DNA of 64,000 nucleotides from Bubalus kerabau (GCF_029407905.1 NC_073642.1:496001-560000), one strand, 5' to 3'. Positions 1 through 13,166 are shown, numbered from the stretch's first letter. A program made the numbers and translations. Notes: generated from the sequence alone by a model not told the origin.

Positions 1-1293
1 TCTGGAATGCGTCCCCGTGATCCCTATCGCCCCTGGAGAGGAACATTAGGTCCTGGACACAAGCATAGATGAGGTCTATTTTGACCTGCCGTGACTTGAG
101 AGCAATTCCCACCCAGCTCTCCCTGGCAACTCGAATGGAAGAATGGACTTCCCTGGGCCAACAGAAGAGGAAACCTGAATTCCCCGTCGTAAATCAACAA
201 TCCCATCGCAACTCGAAAAAAACCACGTGGTTTCCCCTTCATCACAAGATGAGGCCCTTGCCCGCCACAGCGTCTCAAGAGAAGTCCCACGTTTCATCTT
301 GAAGTTTGAAACAGTATTTGGCAAGCTTCGTGAGACCCCAAAAGTTCCCTGACATACCGGTCTCACTCAAGGGGAACACCGAGGTTCCCGGCACCACTTC
401 ATCTGAGCCCCTTCTCCCCTCCTGATCGCGACAGTAGGGTCGATTAACCTGCTTTGTCTGGAAGGCTTTCCCGACCTTCCAGGGACACCTCAGCATGAGG
501 CCCGTCTCACGAGGAAATTCGAGACGTAGCCTCGTGTGTGGTGCCGCATTCCAAAAGACCCCGATTTCCTGGTCCGCTCTTAATAAGAACCCGATGCCCG
601 CACACCACTTCGAAGGCAACCCTGTGGATGAAAGCACATCACGAAGGGGCACTGACACCCCCATGCATTGTCTGGAAAAAACCGCAGGTTCCACACACAG
701 CTCGACAAGTGGCCTGTCACTCCTTGAACAACTCGAGAGGCAAGCGGAGTTCCATTCCTCCACACAAGACGAGGCCTGACTCTCCTGTCCCAACTCTGCA
801 GGGACCCTGCAATCTGAGTCAGAAATGGAGAGGAACCCTGAGGTTCCTTCCTGATCTCGAGATTAGGCCCTCTTCCATTGCAGCAAACCCAGTGGAGTCC
901 TGAGAGGCCTCTCCCAGCTCCATAGTATCCCTGACTTCTCAGAGGCACCCTGAGAAGCTACCTGAGGTCACAGGCACAAGTCGAGGGAACCCAGGGTTTC
1001 CTGCCGCAACCCGAGAAAGACCTCGAGCGTCCTTTTTCATTGCGTTGAGCCCTGGTTCCACTACCATGACTCGAGAGCAATGACGTGCGCCCCCTCGCCA
1101 CTCGTATGGAGACTTGACTTCCCTGACACCACACGAGAGGCTCCCTGAGCTCCCGGTCGTACCTTGTGAGAAATCCCACACTGGCACCGCAGCTCCAGAA
1201 AAACCACGAGACTCCCCCGACATCGCAAGATGAGGGCCTTCTTTTCCTGCATGGCCTGGAGAGCAATCCCGCGTGCTCTCTCCAAACTCCACA
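1..1293. repeat. Satellite I array, diverged monomers (left edge)
   Basis: About 0.9 of a ~1.4-kb satellite monomer. It carries the recurring landmark around ATGGCCTGGAGAGC near 1250 and the CCACGTGG palindrome near 227, but many CTCGAG sites are mutated compared with the homogeneous block at 27-41 kb. The array is cut at 1293 by the L1 and continues in phase at 9461. The assignment to bovine satellite I rests on period, CTCGAG richness and remembered sequence style; no database search was made. Confidence 0.9.
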
Positions 1294-2889
1294 AGAGAGG
1301 AGCCAAGATTGCTGAGGAGTAGGACGGGGAGAACTCTTTCCCCCCCAACAATTTCATCAAAAGAGCATTTAAACGTCGAGTAAATTCCACAATACAACTT
1401 ATGAATGCTGCCAGAGGACATCAGGCACCCAGAAAAGAACCCAACTCTTGGAAAGTAGGTAGGAAAAATTATAAAAGACAAAAAAAGAGACAAAAGAGGG
1501 AGGGAGGGATTTCCGTCCCGGGAAGATAGTCTTAAAAAGAGAAAAGTTTCCAAACACCAGGAAAGCTTTTCACTGCCAAATCTTTGCCAAGCTTTGGAAG
1601 CACAAAGGGCAACATAAGGGGGATAAAAATAAATAAACAATTAAAACTCGCAGATTGCAAGCCCTACGGTAACTCCCCCAGCCGCAAAGCAGTGCAGACG
1701 CCTGCTCACACCATTAGCAAGCAGGGGCTGGGCAGGGAGGCGCGGTGCGGGCTGCATCGCTTAGAGTAAGAATCTGGCCTGAATACCCTGAGCACTATCT
1801 GAACGAAATAACTTGGGCTAGCAAACCAGACTCTGGGATATCTACCACGCAAAAAGCCAGCCCTAACCTAAGACACCGCCAGGCCCGCGCACGGAACAAA
1901 GGACTGAACAGAGATAGCCGGCTGCAGACCTTCCCCCTCCGGTGACAGGCAGCCAGAGCCAGAAGGGGGCAATCGCAGCCCCAGAGAGACATTATCTATA
2001 AAACTGTAAGCAGCCTTCTTTGCTAACTAAAACTTCTTGGGGATCTGGACGGTCAACATCTGCCTGAGAAGGTGCGCCTGTTTTACACCCAGATAACCGA
2101 GTGGCGGGGAGGCGATAAGTCACAACCTTGGTGCTCGCCAAACACCACATCACCTGAGCTGCTCGGACCTGGGAAGAGCACAAAACGCAGGCCCAACCGA
2201 GTCTGTGCCTCTGAGGACTACCCGAGTGCCTGAACCTGAGCGGCTTGGACCTGGGAGGTGCATGAAGCCCAGGGCCAGCCTCGGATTGTTCCCGGTGGAA
2301 CAACCTAGAGCCCGAGCAGTGTGGGCAGGGAGGCTACACGTGCCGTGAGCGGGGGCAGACCCAGTGTGGCTGAGGCACTGCGAGCGCACGCCAGTGTTAT
2401 TTGTTTGCAGCATCACTCCCTCCCTCCCTCCCCACAGCGCAACTGAACAAGTGAGCCTAAAAAAAAAAAAGTGTCCTCCACCGTCCCCTTTGTGTCAGGG
2501 CGTAAACCAGACACTGAAGAGACCAGCAAACAAAAGAAGCTATAACAGAGGGAAACGCCTTGGAAGCTACAGGCAATAGATTAAAACCCTGTGGTTACTA
2601 GGACTACATAGGAAGGCGCCTATAGATCTTGAGAAATATAAGTTGGACCAAGGAACTAGCCAAAAATGAACCGAACCCACGATACTCACAACAAAACCAG
2701 AGAAAGTCCTAGATATATTTTTATGATCATTCTTACTTTTTTTTAATTTTTTTAATTTTAAGTTCTCTATTGTTCATTTAATTTTCACTTTTATAACCTA
2801 TTACTTTGCAAAAAAAAAAGACCCTATTTTTTTCTTCTTCAGCAAACTTCATATATATATATATATATATATATAAAATAATTTTTTGA

Positions 2890-3340
2890 CCTTGTTTTTT
2901 TGTTTTGTTTTTTTTCTTCTTTTCTTTAACATTGTATTTTTGAAATTCCAAACTGTACTCTAGATTTTTAATTTATGCTTTTTGATATTTGATATCAATT
3001 TTGTACCTGTAGTTTCTTTATAATTTTTGCGACATTGCTTGTTTTTGTTTGTTTGTTTTCTCTTTAGTTTTCTTCTTCCTTATTTTTAACATTGTATTTT
3101 TGAAATTCCAAACTCTACTCTAGATTTTTAATTTTTGCTTTTTGGTATTAGTTATCAATTTTGTACCTGTATTTTCTTGATAATTTTTGCGACCTTGTTT
3201 GTTTTTCTTTGTTCGTTTTTTCTCTCTTTCTTTTCCTTCTTCTTTTCTTTAACATCGTATTTTTGAAATTCCAAACTCTACTCTAGATTTTTAATTTTTG
3301 CTTTTATGTATTTGTTACCAATTTTGTACCTTTAAGAACC
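2890..3340 (+). repeat. T-rich tandem repeat in L1 5' UTR (~160 bp x 3)
   Basis: A T-rich unit containing AACATTGTATTTTTGAAATT recurs at 2928, 3088 and 3251 (AACATCG in the last), spacings of 160 and 163 bp. Each copy is followed by the CTCTAGATTTTTAATTT motif and a TTTTGTACCT motif. Probably an old tandem expansion within the L1 leader. Confidence 0.85.
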
Positions 3341-3359
3341 CAATCTTCAGTACCCATTT

Positions 3360-3800
3360 TTCACTAGGGAGCGAGATTACTGGCTTGACTGCTCTCTCTC
3401 CCTTTGGACTCTCCTTTTTCTCCACCGGGTCGCCTGTGTCTCCTCCCTAACCCCTCTCTACTCTACCCAACTCTGTGAATTTCTGTGTATTCCAGACGGT
3501 GGAGAACACTTAGGGAACTGATTACTGGCTGGATCTGTCTCCCTCCTTTTCATTCCCCCCTTTTATCCTTCTGGCCACCTCTGTCTCCTTCCTCCTTCTT
3601 CTCATCTCTGTATAACTCTGTGAACATCTCTGAGCGTTCCAGTTGTGGAGTGCACATAAGGAAGTGACTACTGGCCAGCCCACTCTCTCCACTATTGATT
3701 CCACCTGATCTCATTTGGGTCACCTCTAACTCCCTCCTCCCTCTTCTCTTCTCCATGTAATGCTGTGAACCTTTCTGAGTGGCCCTCACAGTAGAGAAAC
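3360..3800 (+). repeat. Pyrimidine-rich tandem repeat in L1 5' UTR (~145 bp x 3)
   Basis: Three related units each start near GATTACTGGC / GACTACTGGC (about 3373, 3520 and 3666) and run into pyrimidine-rich tracts with CTCCTCCCT or CTCCTTCCTCC, ending in ACTCTGTGAA or GCTGTGAAC with TTTCTG. Copies are clearly diverged. Confidence 0.7.
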
Positions 3801-4327
3801 TTTTCTTCTTTAACGTAGATGTTTTATCAATGGTGCTGTATAGAAGGAGAAGTTTTGAAACTACTGTAAAAGTAAGGCAGATAACTGGAAGCAGGAGGCT
3901 TAAGTCCAAACCCTGACTCCAGGGAACTCCTGACTCCAAGGAACATTAATTGACAGGAGCTCATCAAATGCCTCCATACCGACACTGAAATCAAGCACCA
4001 CACAAGGGCCAACAAGTTCCAGGGCAAGATATACCAAGCCAATTCTCCAGCAACAAAGGAACGCAGCCCTGAGCTTCAAGATACAGGCTGCCCAAAGTCA
4101 CCCCAAAACCACAAACATCTCATAACTCATTACTGGACACTTCATTGCACTCCAGAGAGAAGAAATACAGCTCCACCCACCAGAACACGGACACAAGCTT
4201 CCCTAACCAGGAAACCTTGACAAGACACCTGTACAAACCCACACACAGTGAGGAAATGCCACAGTAAAGAACTCCACAAACTGCCAGAATACAGAAAGGA
4301 CACCCCAAACTCAGCAATTTAAACAAG

Positions 4328-5264
4328 ATGAGACAGAGGAATACCCAGCAGATAAAGGAACAGGATAAATGCCCACCAAACCAAACAAAAGAGGAAGAGA
4401 TAGGGAATCTACCTGATAAAGAATTCCGAGTAAGGATAGTGAAATGGATCTAAAATCTTGAAATTAAAATGGAATCACAGATAAATAGCCTGGAGACAAG
4501 GATTGAGAAGATGCAAGAAAGGTTTAACAAGGACCTAGAAGAAATAAAAAAAGAGTCAATATATAATGAATAATGCAATAAATGAAATTAAAAACACTCT
4601 GGAGGCAACAAATAGTAGAATAACAGAGGCAGAAGATAGGATTAGTGAATTCGAAGATAGAATGGTAGAAATAAATGAATGAGAGAGGATACATGAAAAA
4701 CGAATTAAAAGAAATGAGCACAATCTCAGAGACCTCCAGGACAATATTAAACGCTACAACATTCGAATCATAGGGGTCCCAGAAGAAGAAGACAAAAAGA
4801 AAGACCGTGAGAAAATACTTGAGGAGATAATAGTTGAAAACTTCCCTAAAATGGGGAAGGAAATACTCACTCAAGTCCAAGAAACCCAGAGAGTCCCAAA
4901 CAGGATAAAGCCAAGGCGAAACCCCCCAAGACACATATTAATCACATTAACAAAAATCAAACACAAAGAACAAATATGAAAAGCAGCAAGGGAAAAACAA
5001 CAAATAACACACAAGGGAATTGCCATAAGGATAACAGCTGATCTTTCAATAGAAACTCTTCAAGCAAGGAGGGAATGGCAAGACATACTTAAAATGATGA
5101 AAGAAAATAACCTACAGCCCAGATTATTGTACCCAGCAAGGATCTCATTCAAGTATGAATGAGAAATCAAAAGCTTTTCAGACAAGCAAAAGCTGAGAGA
5201 ATTCTGCACCACCAAACCAGCTCTCCAACAAATACTAAACAGGAAACACAAAAACGGTGTATAA
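4328..5264 (+). pseudogene. L1 ORF1 (RNA-binding chaperone), broken
   Basis: In living L1s ORF1p is a trimeric coiled-coil RNA-binding protein that packages L1 RNA. The ATG at 4328 opens a frame rich in Lys, Glu and Asn; a coiled-coil-like Glu/Arg/Ile region falls at about 4450-4730 and the RNA-recognition-like and C-terminal domains at about 4740-5250. Length (~312 codons) is normal. Breaks: TAA at 4451-4453, a one-base gain at about 4545-4565, and in-frame TGA at 4680-4682, 4977-4979 and 5160-5162. The three TGAs share one downstream frame and fit CGA-to-TGA decay of methylated CpG (inference). The frame closes with TAA at 5262-5264, 25 bp before ORF2. Confidence 0.85.
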
Positions 5265-5289
5265 ATTCAAACCCCAAACAATAAAGTAA

Positions 5290-8200
5290 ATGGCAATGGG
5301 ATCATACTTATCAGTAATTACCTTAAACGTAAATGGGTTGAATGCTCCAACCAAAAGACAAAGACTGGCTGAATGGATACAAAAACAAGACCCCTATATA
5401 TGTTGTCTACAAGAGACCCACCTCAAAACAGGGGATACATACAGACTGAAAGTGAAGGGCTGGAAAAAGATTTTCCATGCAAATAGGGACCAAAAGAAAG
5501 CAGGAGTAGCGATACTCATATCAGATAAAATAGACTTTAAAACAAAGGCTGTGAAAAGAGACAAAGAAGGTCACTACATAATGATCAAAGGATCAATCCA
5601 AGAAGAAGATATAACAATTATAAATATATATGCACCCAACGTGGGAGCACCACAGTATGTAAGACAAATGCTAACAAGTATGAAAGGAGAAATTAACACT
5701 AACACAATAATAGTTGGAGATTTTAATACCCCACTCACACCTATGGATAGATCAACTAAACAGAAATTTAACAAGGAAACACAAACTTTAAATGATACAA
5801 TAGACCAGTTAGACCTAATTGATATCTATAGGACATTTCATCCCAAAACAATGAATTTCACCTTTTTCTAAAGTGCACATGGAACCTTCTCCAGGATAGA
5901 TCACATCCTGGGCCATAAAGCTAGCCTTGGTAAATTCAAAAAAATAGAAATCATTCCAAGCATCTTTTCTGACCACAATGCAGTAAGATTAGATCTCAAT
6001 TACAGGAGAAAAACTATTAAAAATTCCAACATATGGAGGCTGAACAACACGCTGCTGAATAACCAACAAATCACAGAAGAAATCAAAAAAGAAATCAAAA
6101 TTTGCATAGAAACGGATGAAAATGAAAACACAACAACCCAAAACTTGTGGGACACGGTAAAAGCAGTCCTAAGGGGAAAGTTCATAGCAATACAGGCACA
6201 CCTCAAGAAACAAGAAAAAAGTCAAATAAATAACCTAACTCTACACCTAAAGCAACTAGAAAAGGAAGAAATGAAGAACCCCAGGGTTAGTAGAAGGAAA
6301 GAAATCTTAAAAATTAGAGCAGAAATAAATGCAAAAGAAACAAAAGAGACCATAGCAAAAATCAACAAAACCAAAAGCTGGTTCTTTGAAACGATAAATA
6401 AAATTGACAAACCATTAGCCAGACTCATCAAGAAACAAAGGGAGAAAAATCAAATCAATAAAATTAGAAATGAAAATGGAGAGATCACAACAGAAAACAC
6501 AGAAATACAAAGGATCATAAGAGACTACTATCAACAATTATATGCCAATAAAATGGACAACGTGGAAGAAATGGACAAATTCTTAGAAAAGTACAACTTT
6601 CCAAAACTGGACCAGGGAAGAACTAGAAAATCTTAACAGACCCATCACAAGCACGGAAATGGAAACTGTAACCAAAAATCTTCCAGCCAACAAAAGCCCA
6701 GGTCCAGACGGCTTCACAGCTGAATTCTACGAAAAATTTAGAGAAGAGCTAACACCTATCCTGCTCAAACTCTTCCAGAAAATTGCAGAGGGAGGTAAAC
6801 TTCCAAACTCATTCTATGAGGCCACCATCAGCCTAATACCAAAACCTGACAAAGATCCCACAAAAAAAGAAAACTACAGGCCAATATCACTGATGACATA
6901 GATGCAAAAATCCTTAACAAAATTCTAGCAATCAGAATCCAACAACACATTAAAAAGATCATACACCATGACCAAGTGGGCTTTATCCCAGGGATGCAAG
7001 GATTCTTCAATATCCGCAAATCAATCAATGTAATACACCACCTTAACAAATTGAAAAATAAAAACCATATGATTTTCTCAATTGATGCAGAGAAAGCCTT
7101 TGACAAAATTCAACATCCATTTATGATAAAAACTCTCCAGAAAGCAGGAATAGAAGGAACATACCTCAACATAATAAAAGCTGTATATGACAAACCCACA
7201 GCAAACATTATCCTCAATGGTGAAAAATTGAAAGCATTTCCTCTAAAGTCAGGAACTAGACAAGGGTGCCCACTTTCACCATTACTATTCAACATAAGCT
7301 TTGGAAGTTTTGGCCACAGCAATCAGAGCAGAAAAAGAAACAAAAGGAATCCAAATTGGAAAAGAAGAAGTAAAACTCTCACTGTTTGCAGATGACATGA
7401 TCCTCTACATAGAAAACCCTAAAGACTCCACCAGAAAATCACTAGAACTAGTCAATGACTATAGTAAAGTTGCAGGATATAAAATCAACACACAGAAATC
7501 CCTTGAATTCCTATACACTAATAATGAGAAAACAGAAAGAGAAATTAAGGAAACAATTTCATTCACCATTGCAACGGAAAGAATAAAATACTTAGGAATA
7601 TACCTACCTAAAGAAACTAAAGACCTATATATAGAAAACTATAAAACACTGGTGAAAGAAATCAAAGAGGACACTAATAGGTGGAGAAATATACCATGTT
7701 CATGGATTGGAAGAATCAATATAGTGAAAATGAGTATACTACCCAAGGCAATTTATAGATTCAATGCAATCCCTATCAAGCTACCAACAGTATTCTTCAC
7801 AGAGCTAGAACAAATAATTTCACAATTTGTATGGAAATACAAAAAACCTCGAATAGCCAAAGCGATCTTGAGAAAGAAGAATGGAACTGGAGGAATCAAC
7901 CTACCTGATTTCAGGCTCCGCTACAAAGCCACAGTTATCAAGACAGTATGGTACTGGCACAAAGACAGAAATATAGATTAGTGGAACGAAATAGAAAGCC
8001 CAGAGATAAATCCACACACATATGGACACCTTATCTTTGACAAAGGAGGCAAAAATATACAATGGATTAAAGACAATCTCTTTAACAAGTGGTGCTGGGA
8101 AATCTGGTCAACCACTTGTAAAAGAATGAAACTAGAACACTTTCTAACACAATACACAAAAATAAACTCAAAATGGATTAAAGATCTAAATGTAAGACCA

Positions 8201-9013
8201 GAAACTATAAAACTCCTAGAGGAGAACATAGGCAAAACACTCTCTGAAATACATCACAGCAGGATCCTCTATGACCCACCTCCCAGAATATTGGAAATAA
8301 AAACAAAAATAAACAAATGGGACCTAATTAACCTTAAAAGCTTCTGCACATCAAAGCAAACTATTAGCAAGGTGAAAAGACAGCCTTTGGAATGGGAGAA
8401 AATAATAGGAAATGAAGCAACTGACAAACAACTAATCTCAAAAATATACAAGCAACACCTACAGCTCAACTCCAGAAAAATAGATGACCCAATCAAAAAA
8501 TGGGCCAAAGAACTAAATAGACATTTCTCCAAAGAAGACATACAGATGGCTAACAAACACATGAAAAGATGCTCAAAATCACTCATTATCATAGAAATGC
8601 AAATCAAAACCACTATGAGGTACCATTTCACGCCAGTCAGAATGGCTGCAATCCAAAAGTCTACAAATAATAAATGCTGGAGAGGGTGTGGAGAAAAGGG
8701 AACCCTCTTACACTGTTGGTGGGAATGCAAACTAGTACAGCCACTATGGAGAACAGTGTGGAGATTCCTTAAGCAACTGGAAATAGAACTGCCTTATGAT
8801 CCAGCAATCCCACTGCTGGGCATACACACTGAGGAAACCAGAAGGGAAAGAGACACGTGTACCCCAATGTTCATCGCAGCACTGTTTCTAATAGCCAGGA
8901 CATGGAAGCAACCTAGATGTCCATCAGCAGATGAATGGATAAGAAAGCTGTGGTACATATACACAATGGAGTATTACTCCGCCATTAAAAAGAATAGAAT
9001 GAATCAGTTCTAA
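5290..9013 (+). pseudogene. L1 ORF2 (endonuclease-reverse transcriptase), broken
   Basis: ORF2p nicks target DNA and reverse-transcribes L1 RNA on the nick. The AP-like endonuclease occupies about 5290-5990 (LNVNGLN, CLQETHL, GDFNTPL, SDHNAVRLD). The reverse transcriptase follows at about 6660-7960, with NKSPGPDGF, RQGCPLSPLLFNI and the catalytic FADD at 7385-7396. A C-terminal Cys-rich segment starts at 8675. Breaks: TAA at 5869-5871, one-base insertion at about 6614, one-base deletion at about 6893, one-base insertion at about 7291-7300, and TAG at 7979-7981. All domains are present, so decay is by point changes, not truncation. No active protein is expected. Confidence 0.93.
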
Positions 9014-9460
9014 TGAGGTGGATGAAACTGGAGCCTATTATACAGAGTGAAGTAAGCCAGAAAGAAAAACACCAATACAGTATACTAATGCATATATATG
9101 GAACTTTGAAAGACGGTAACAATAACCCTGAGTACGAGACAGCAAAAGAGACACTGATGTATAGAAGAGTCTTATGGACTCTGTGGGAGAGGGAGAAGGT
9201 GGGAAGATTTGGGAGAATGGCATTGAAACATGTAAAATATCATGTATGAAAAGAGTTGCCAGTCCAGGTTTGATGCCTGACACTGGATGCTTGGGGCTAG
9301 TGCACTGGGACGACCCAGAGGGATGCTATGGTGGGGGGGGAGGAGGGAGGAGGGTTCAGGATGGGGAGCACATGTATACCTGAGGCAGATTCATTTTGGT
9401 ATTTGGAAAAACTAATACAATTATGTAAAGTTTAAAAATAAAATAAAATTAAAAAAAAAA
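9014..9460 (+). other. L1 3' UTR and A-rich tail
   Basis: The ~440-bp tail after the ORF2 stop has a G-rich run (GGGGGGGGAGGAGGGAGGAGGG, about 9333-9355), typical of L1 3' UTRs, and then AT-rich sequence with AATAAAATAAAATT and a run of ten A. The boundary with satellite I is sharp at 9461. Confidence 0.85.
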
Positions 9461-11872
9461 TCCACAGGAGGCTTGACTCCCTTTAGGCCACTCAGTGGTC
9501 TCCAAGAAATACCCGTCGGGACTCGAGAGCAGAGCAGAGTCCTTTCCTTCCTCTCGAGATGAGGTCTGACTCCTCGGGTGCGTCTAAAATGCAACCCCGA
9601 GATCTCTGTCGCCCCTGGAGGGGAACATTAGGTCCTGGACACAAGCTTAGATGAGGTCTCTTTTGCCCTGAAGTGACTCGAGAGCAATCCCTAGCTCTCT
9701 CTCGCAACTCCAATGGAAGATTGGACTTCCCTGGGCCAACACAAGAGGAAGCCTGAATTCCCCATCGTAACTCGAGAATCCCGCCGAAACTCGAGAAAAA
9801 CCACATGGTTACCCTGTCATCGCAAGATGAGGCCCTTGCCCGCTACAGCGTCTAAAGAGAAGTCCCAGGTTTCTTCTTGAAGTGTTTTCACACTTCAAGT
9901 GTGAAAACTTGGCACCCTTGATGCGATTTCAAAAGTTCCCCGACACCCTGGTCTCTCTCGAGGGGAACACCGAGGTTCCCGGTATGACTTCATCTGAGCC
10001 ACTTCTCCCCTCCTGATTGCGACTGGAGGGTCGACTCCCGTGCTTTGTCTGGAAGGGGTTCCCAACATTCCCAGCGCACCTCAGGATGAGGCCGGTCTAA
10101 CGAGAATATTTGAGACGTAGCTTCATGGGTGGTAACACATGCTGAAAGACCCCGATTCCCCGGTCCACTCTTGATAAGAACCCGATGCCCGGACACCTCT
10201 TGAAAGGCAACCCAGTGGAAGAAGCCACAACACGAAGGGGCACTGACACCCTCGTGCATCGTCCGGAAAAACCCGCAGATTCCAAACACAGTTCGACAAG
10301 TTGCCTGTCACCCCGTGAATAACTCGAGAGGCAAGCGGAGTTCCATTCCTCCTTACAAGACGAGGCCTGACTCTCCTGTCCCAACTCTGCAGGGACCCTG
10401 CGATCAGAGTCAGAAATGGAGACGAACCCTGAGGTTCCTGCCTCCACTCGAGATGAGGCCCTCTTCTATTGCACCAAACCCAGTGGAGTCCCGAGAGGGC
10501 CCTCCCAACTCCAGGGTATCCTTGACTTCTCAGAGGCACACTGAGAAGCTCCCTGAGGCCACCGGCACTAGTCGAGGGAACCCAGGGTTTACTGCCATGA
10601 CCCAAGAAACACCTTGAAAGTCCTTCTTTAACGGTTCTTGAGGCCCGATACACCTTCCATGACTCTAGAGCAATGACGCGCTCCCCCTCGCAATGCGCAT
10701 GGAGACCTGACTTCCCAAGCGCCACATGAGAGGCTCCCTGAGCTCCCCGTAGTACCTCATGAGAAACCCCACACTGGCGCTGCAACTCGAGAAAACCCAC
10801 GAGACGCCCCCTTCATCGCGAGATGATGGCCTTCTTTTCCTGCATGGCCTGGAGAGCAATCACGAGTCCTCTCTCCAAACTCCACAGGAGGCTTGACTCC
10901 CTTTAGGCCACTCAGTGGGCTCCAAGAGATACCCGTCGCAACTCGAGAGGAGAGTGGAGTCCTTCGCTTCCCCTCGAGACAAGGACTGACTCCCCGGGTG
11001 CATCAGGAAAGCAACCCCGAGATCCCTGTCCCCCCTGGAGACGAACATTATGTCCTGGACACAAGCCTAGATAAGGTCTCTTTTGCCCTGCAGTAACTCA
11101 AGCGCAATCCCTAGCTCTCCCTCGCAACTCGAATGGAAGACTGGACTTCCCTGGGCCAACACAAGAGGAAGCCTGAATTTCCTGACCTAACTCGAGAATC
11201 CCGCCACAACTCGAGAAAAACGACATGGTTAACCCGTCACCACAAGATGAGGCCCTTGCCAGCTACAGCGTCTCAAGAGAAGTCTCACGTTCCGTCTTGA
11301 AGTTTGAAACGGTACTTAGCACCTTTGATGTGACTCCAAAAGTTCCCCGACATCCCAGTTTTACTCGAGGGGAACATCGAGGTTCCCGGCACCACTTCAT
11401 CTGAGCCCCTTCTCCCCTCCTGATTGGGACAAGAGGGTCGATTCACTTGCTTTGTCTGAAAGGGTTACCGACCTTCCTGGTGCACCTCAGGTTGAGGTCC
11501 GTCTCAAGAAGAAATTCGAGACGTAGGCTTGTGGGTGGTGCCACATGCCGAAAGACACTGATTTCCTGGTCTGCTCTTGATAAGAATCTGAAGGCTGGAT
11601 ACCTCTTCGAAGGCAACCCTGTGTATGAAGGCAAAAAACGAAGGGGAACTGACACCCCCATGCATCGTCCGGATAAAACCGCAGGTTCCACACACAGCTC
11701 GACAAGTGGCCTGTTATCCGGTGAACAACTCGAGAGTCCAGTGGAGTTCCATTCCTCCACACAAGACGAGGCCTGACTCTCCTGTCCTAACTCTGTAGGG
11801 ACTCTGTGTTCAGAGTCAGAAATGGAGAGCAACCCTGAGGTTCCTGCTTCAAATCGAGATGAGGCCCTCTTC
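9461..11872. repeat. Satellite I array, diverged, between L1 and ERV
   Basis: About 1.7 monomers. The sequence picks up exactly where the array was cut at 1293. The ATGGCCTGGAGAGC landmark lies near 10840. Many CTCGAG sites persist (for example in the CTCGAGAATCCCGCC context near 9773). A 25-bp palindrome at 9884-9908 is peculiar to this copy. The array is cut at 11872 in the GATGAGGCCCTCTTC context by the ERV. Confidence 0.93.
9884..9908. repeat. 25-bp inverted repeat in a satellite monomer
   Basis: GTTTTCACACTT and its exact reverse complement are separated by a single C at 9896. Other monomers read GTCTTGAAGTTTGAAACGG here, so the palindrome is private to this copy. Confidence 0.85.
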
Positions 11873-13166
11873 TGACAAGGTCCAGCCTCGGCTGGTCCAG
11901 GGTTTTCGAAGGGGAGACAGAGTAGGCGACCTATTGATTTATGTATCGAAGATATAAAGAGTAATAGAATGAGGATAGCTCAGTAGGAAAATTTAGTGGA
12001 GAAAAGAAGCTGAGTAGCTTGGTTTATGCGGAAAATCAGTATAACCCGTGACACCAGGTTAGCTCTGACCACGGAGGCCGCAGGCTCCCTCTCGAATAGC
12101 GAAAAGTGCCCCACCTTAGACACCTTCTCAAGTGGTCTTCGAAGCCCAGGCAAATAAATGGTCGCAGAGGATATCCGCGCTCCAGATGGACACTCATCTG
12201 AAAATTGAGGGGAAGAATGACATTAGGAGACTAAGCGTTGGCAATCAAGGCCCGTAGCTTTATTTTCAACAGGGGTTTTTATACCCTAAGTTACACATAG
12301 AGGATAATGGGGATGCAAAGACAGCAGCCTTTGATCCTTATCAAAAACCAGAGTTTCTGTCCTGCAAATGTATCGTATACAAATGGTTTAGGTGATTTAC
12401 ATCATCTTCTAGCCAGAAGACCTATTAACATTTTATGACTCTTGACAAAGACTTATCAACCATAAGACTTATTTTCTCTAAGAGTAATTATTTTAAGGTT
12501 TGGCCCCATCTTTCGAAGATAAAATTGCATTCCTATAGGGCAGATGTGTAATGGGCTTACAACAAAGGAAATAATTTATTACCTTAAGGGTCTAAAGTTA
12601 GTAACACCAAGGCCACTACTTATTTCTTCTACATACCAACTATATTAATTAATACACATTCAAGGATACAATTCAGGGGATGTGGAAACTTGGCAACAAG
12701 CATTGGTTCATCAATGAAATCTTTTACTAGTTTTATTCTGACAGTTTCTAACCCTCTGAAAGGCTCTAAGCTATTTGAATATCTTAAGCTTCCCGTGCCT
12801 CTCGAGGCTCGGAGACTGTAAACAATTGTATGCATTGCTGTAGGAGACCGGGTAAACTTGTCAGGCGAGTTAGAGAGCCATCTGACGTGTTTGGATTTAA
12901 ACACTCCTAATTGCCCAGGAACTTTATTAATTGGAGCTGTAAGTTAGCTCTTTGACAGAGAGAGTGAGATGGTGGTGGGGGACAGCCCCCAGTAAAGTCA
13001 GAGGGGAGAGCACAAAGCAATAAAGTAGGCAGACTCTGGTTTTGGGGGGTAGATGCTCAAGAATATCCGGGAGGACTCCCGAGGCTCGATCCCGCCTTTG
13101 TGTATGCCCAGCCTCCTTCCTCATGACCTTTGTCACGAGTGGAATGTCTCTCGCCGGCTCCCGGCA
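11873..13166 (-). repeat. 3' LTR of the ERV (full length, 1.29 kb)
   Basis: Begins TG and ends CA on the + strand and is homologous to 17454-18228 and to the solo LTR at 48608-49905. Read on the - strand it starts TGCCGGGAGCC. A TATA-like TATAAAAA lies at about 12276-12283 and an AATAAA poly(A) signal at 12259-12264, marking the U3/R region. The env reading frame ends inside it at 13133. It contains about 530 bp (roughly 12419-12948) absent from the 5' LTR. Confidence 0.93.

Larger units (their letters stand above)
1295..4327 (+). promoter_or_regulatory. L1 5' UTR
   Basis: The 3-kb leader before ORF1 has no convincing gene. The first ~1.2 kb is fairly GC-rich, where the internal L1 promoter would be expected. 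It is followed by an AT/T-rich stretch with an (AT)n run at about 2850-2874 and two sets of tandem repeats, then ~500 bp of A-rich DNA leading into ORF1. Promoter function is inferred from L1 biology; I recognise no individual site with confidence. Confidence 0.75.
1295..9460 (+). mobile_element. Near full-length LINE-1 (ruminant L1) inserted in satellite I
   Basis: An 8.2-kb non-LTR retrotransposon. The 5' end (GAGAGGAGCCAAGATTG) resembles the usual L1 start and the 3' end is A-rich (9441-9460). In order it has a ~3-kb 5' UTR, ORF1 (4328-5264), ORF2 (5290-9013) and a ~440-bp 3' UTR. The satellite reads TCCACA just before (1288-1293) and just after (9461-9466), so the target-site duplication is only about 6 bp, short for L1. 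Several stops and frameshifts in both ORFs make it a dead copy. It interrupts a single satellite monomer: landmark spacing across the site, minus the insert, stays close to 1.4 kb. Confidence 0.95.
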
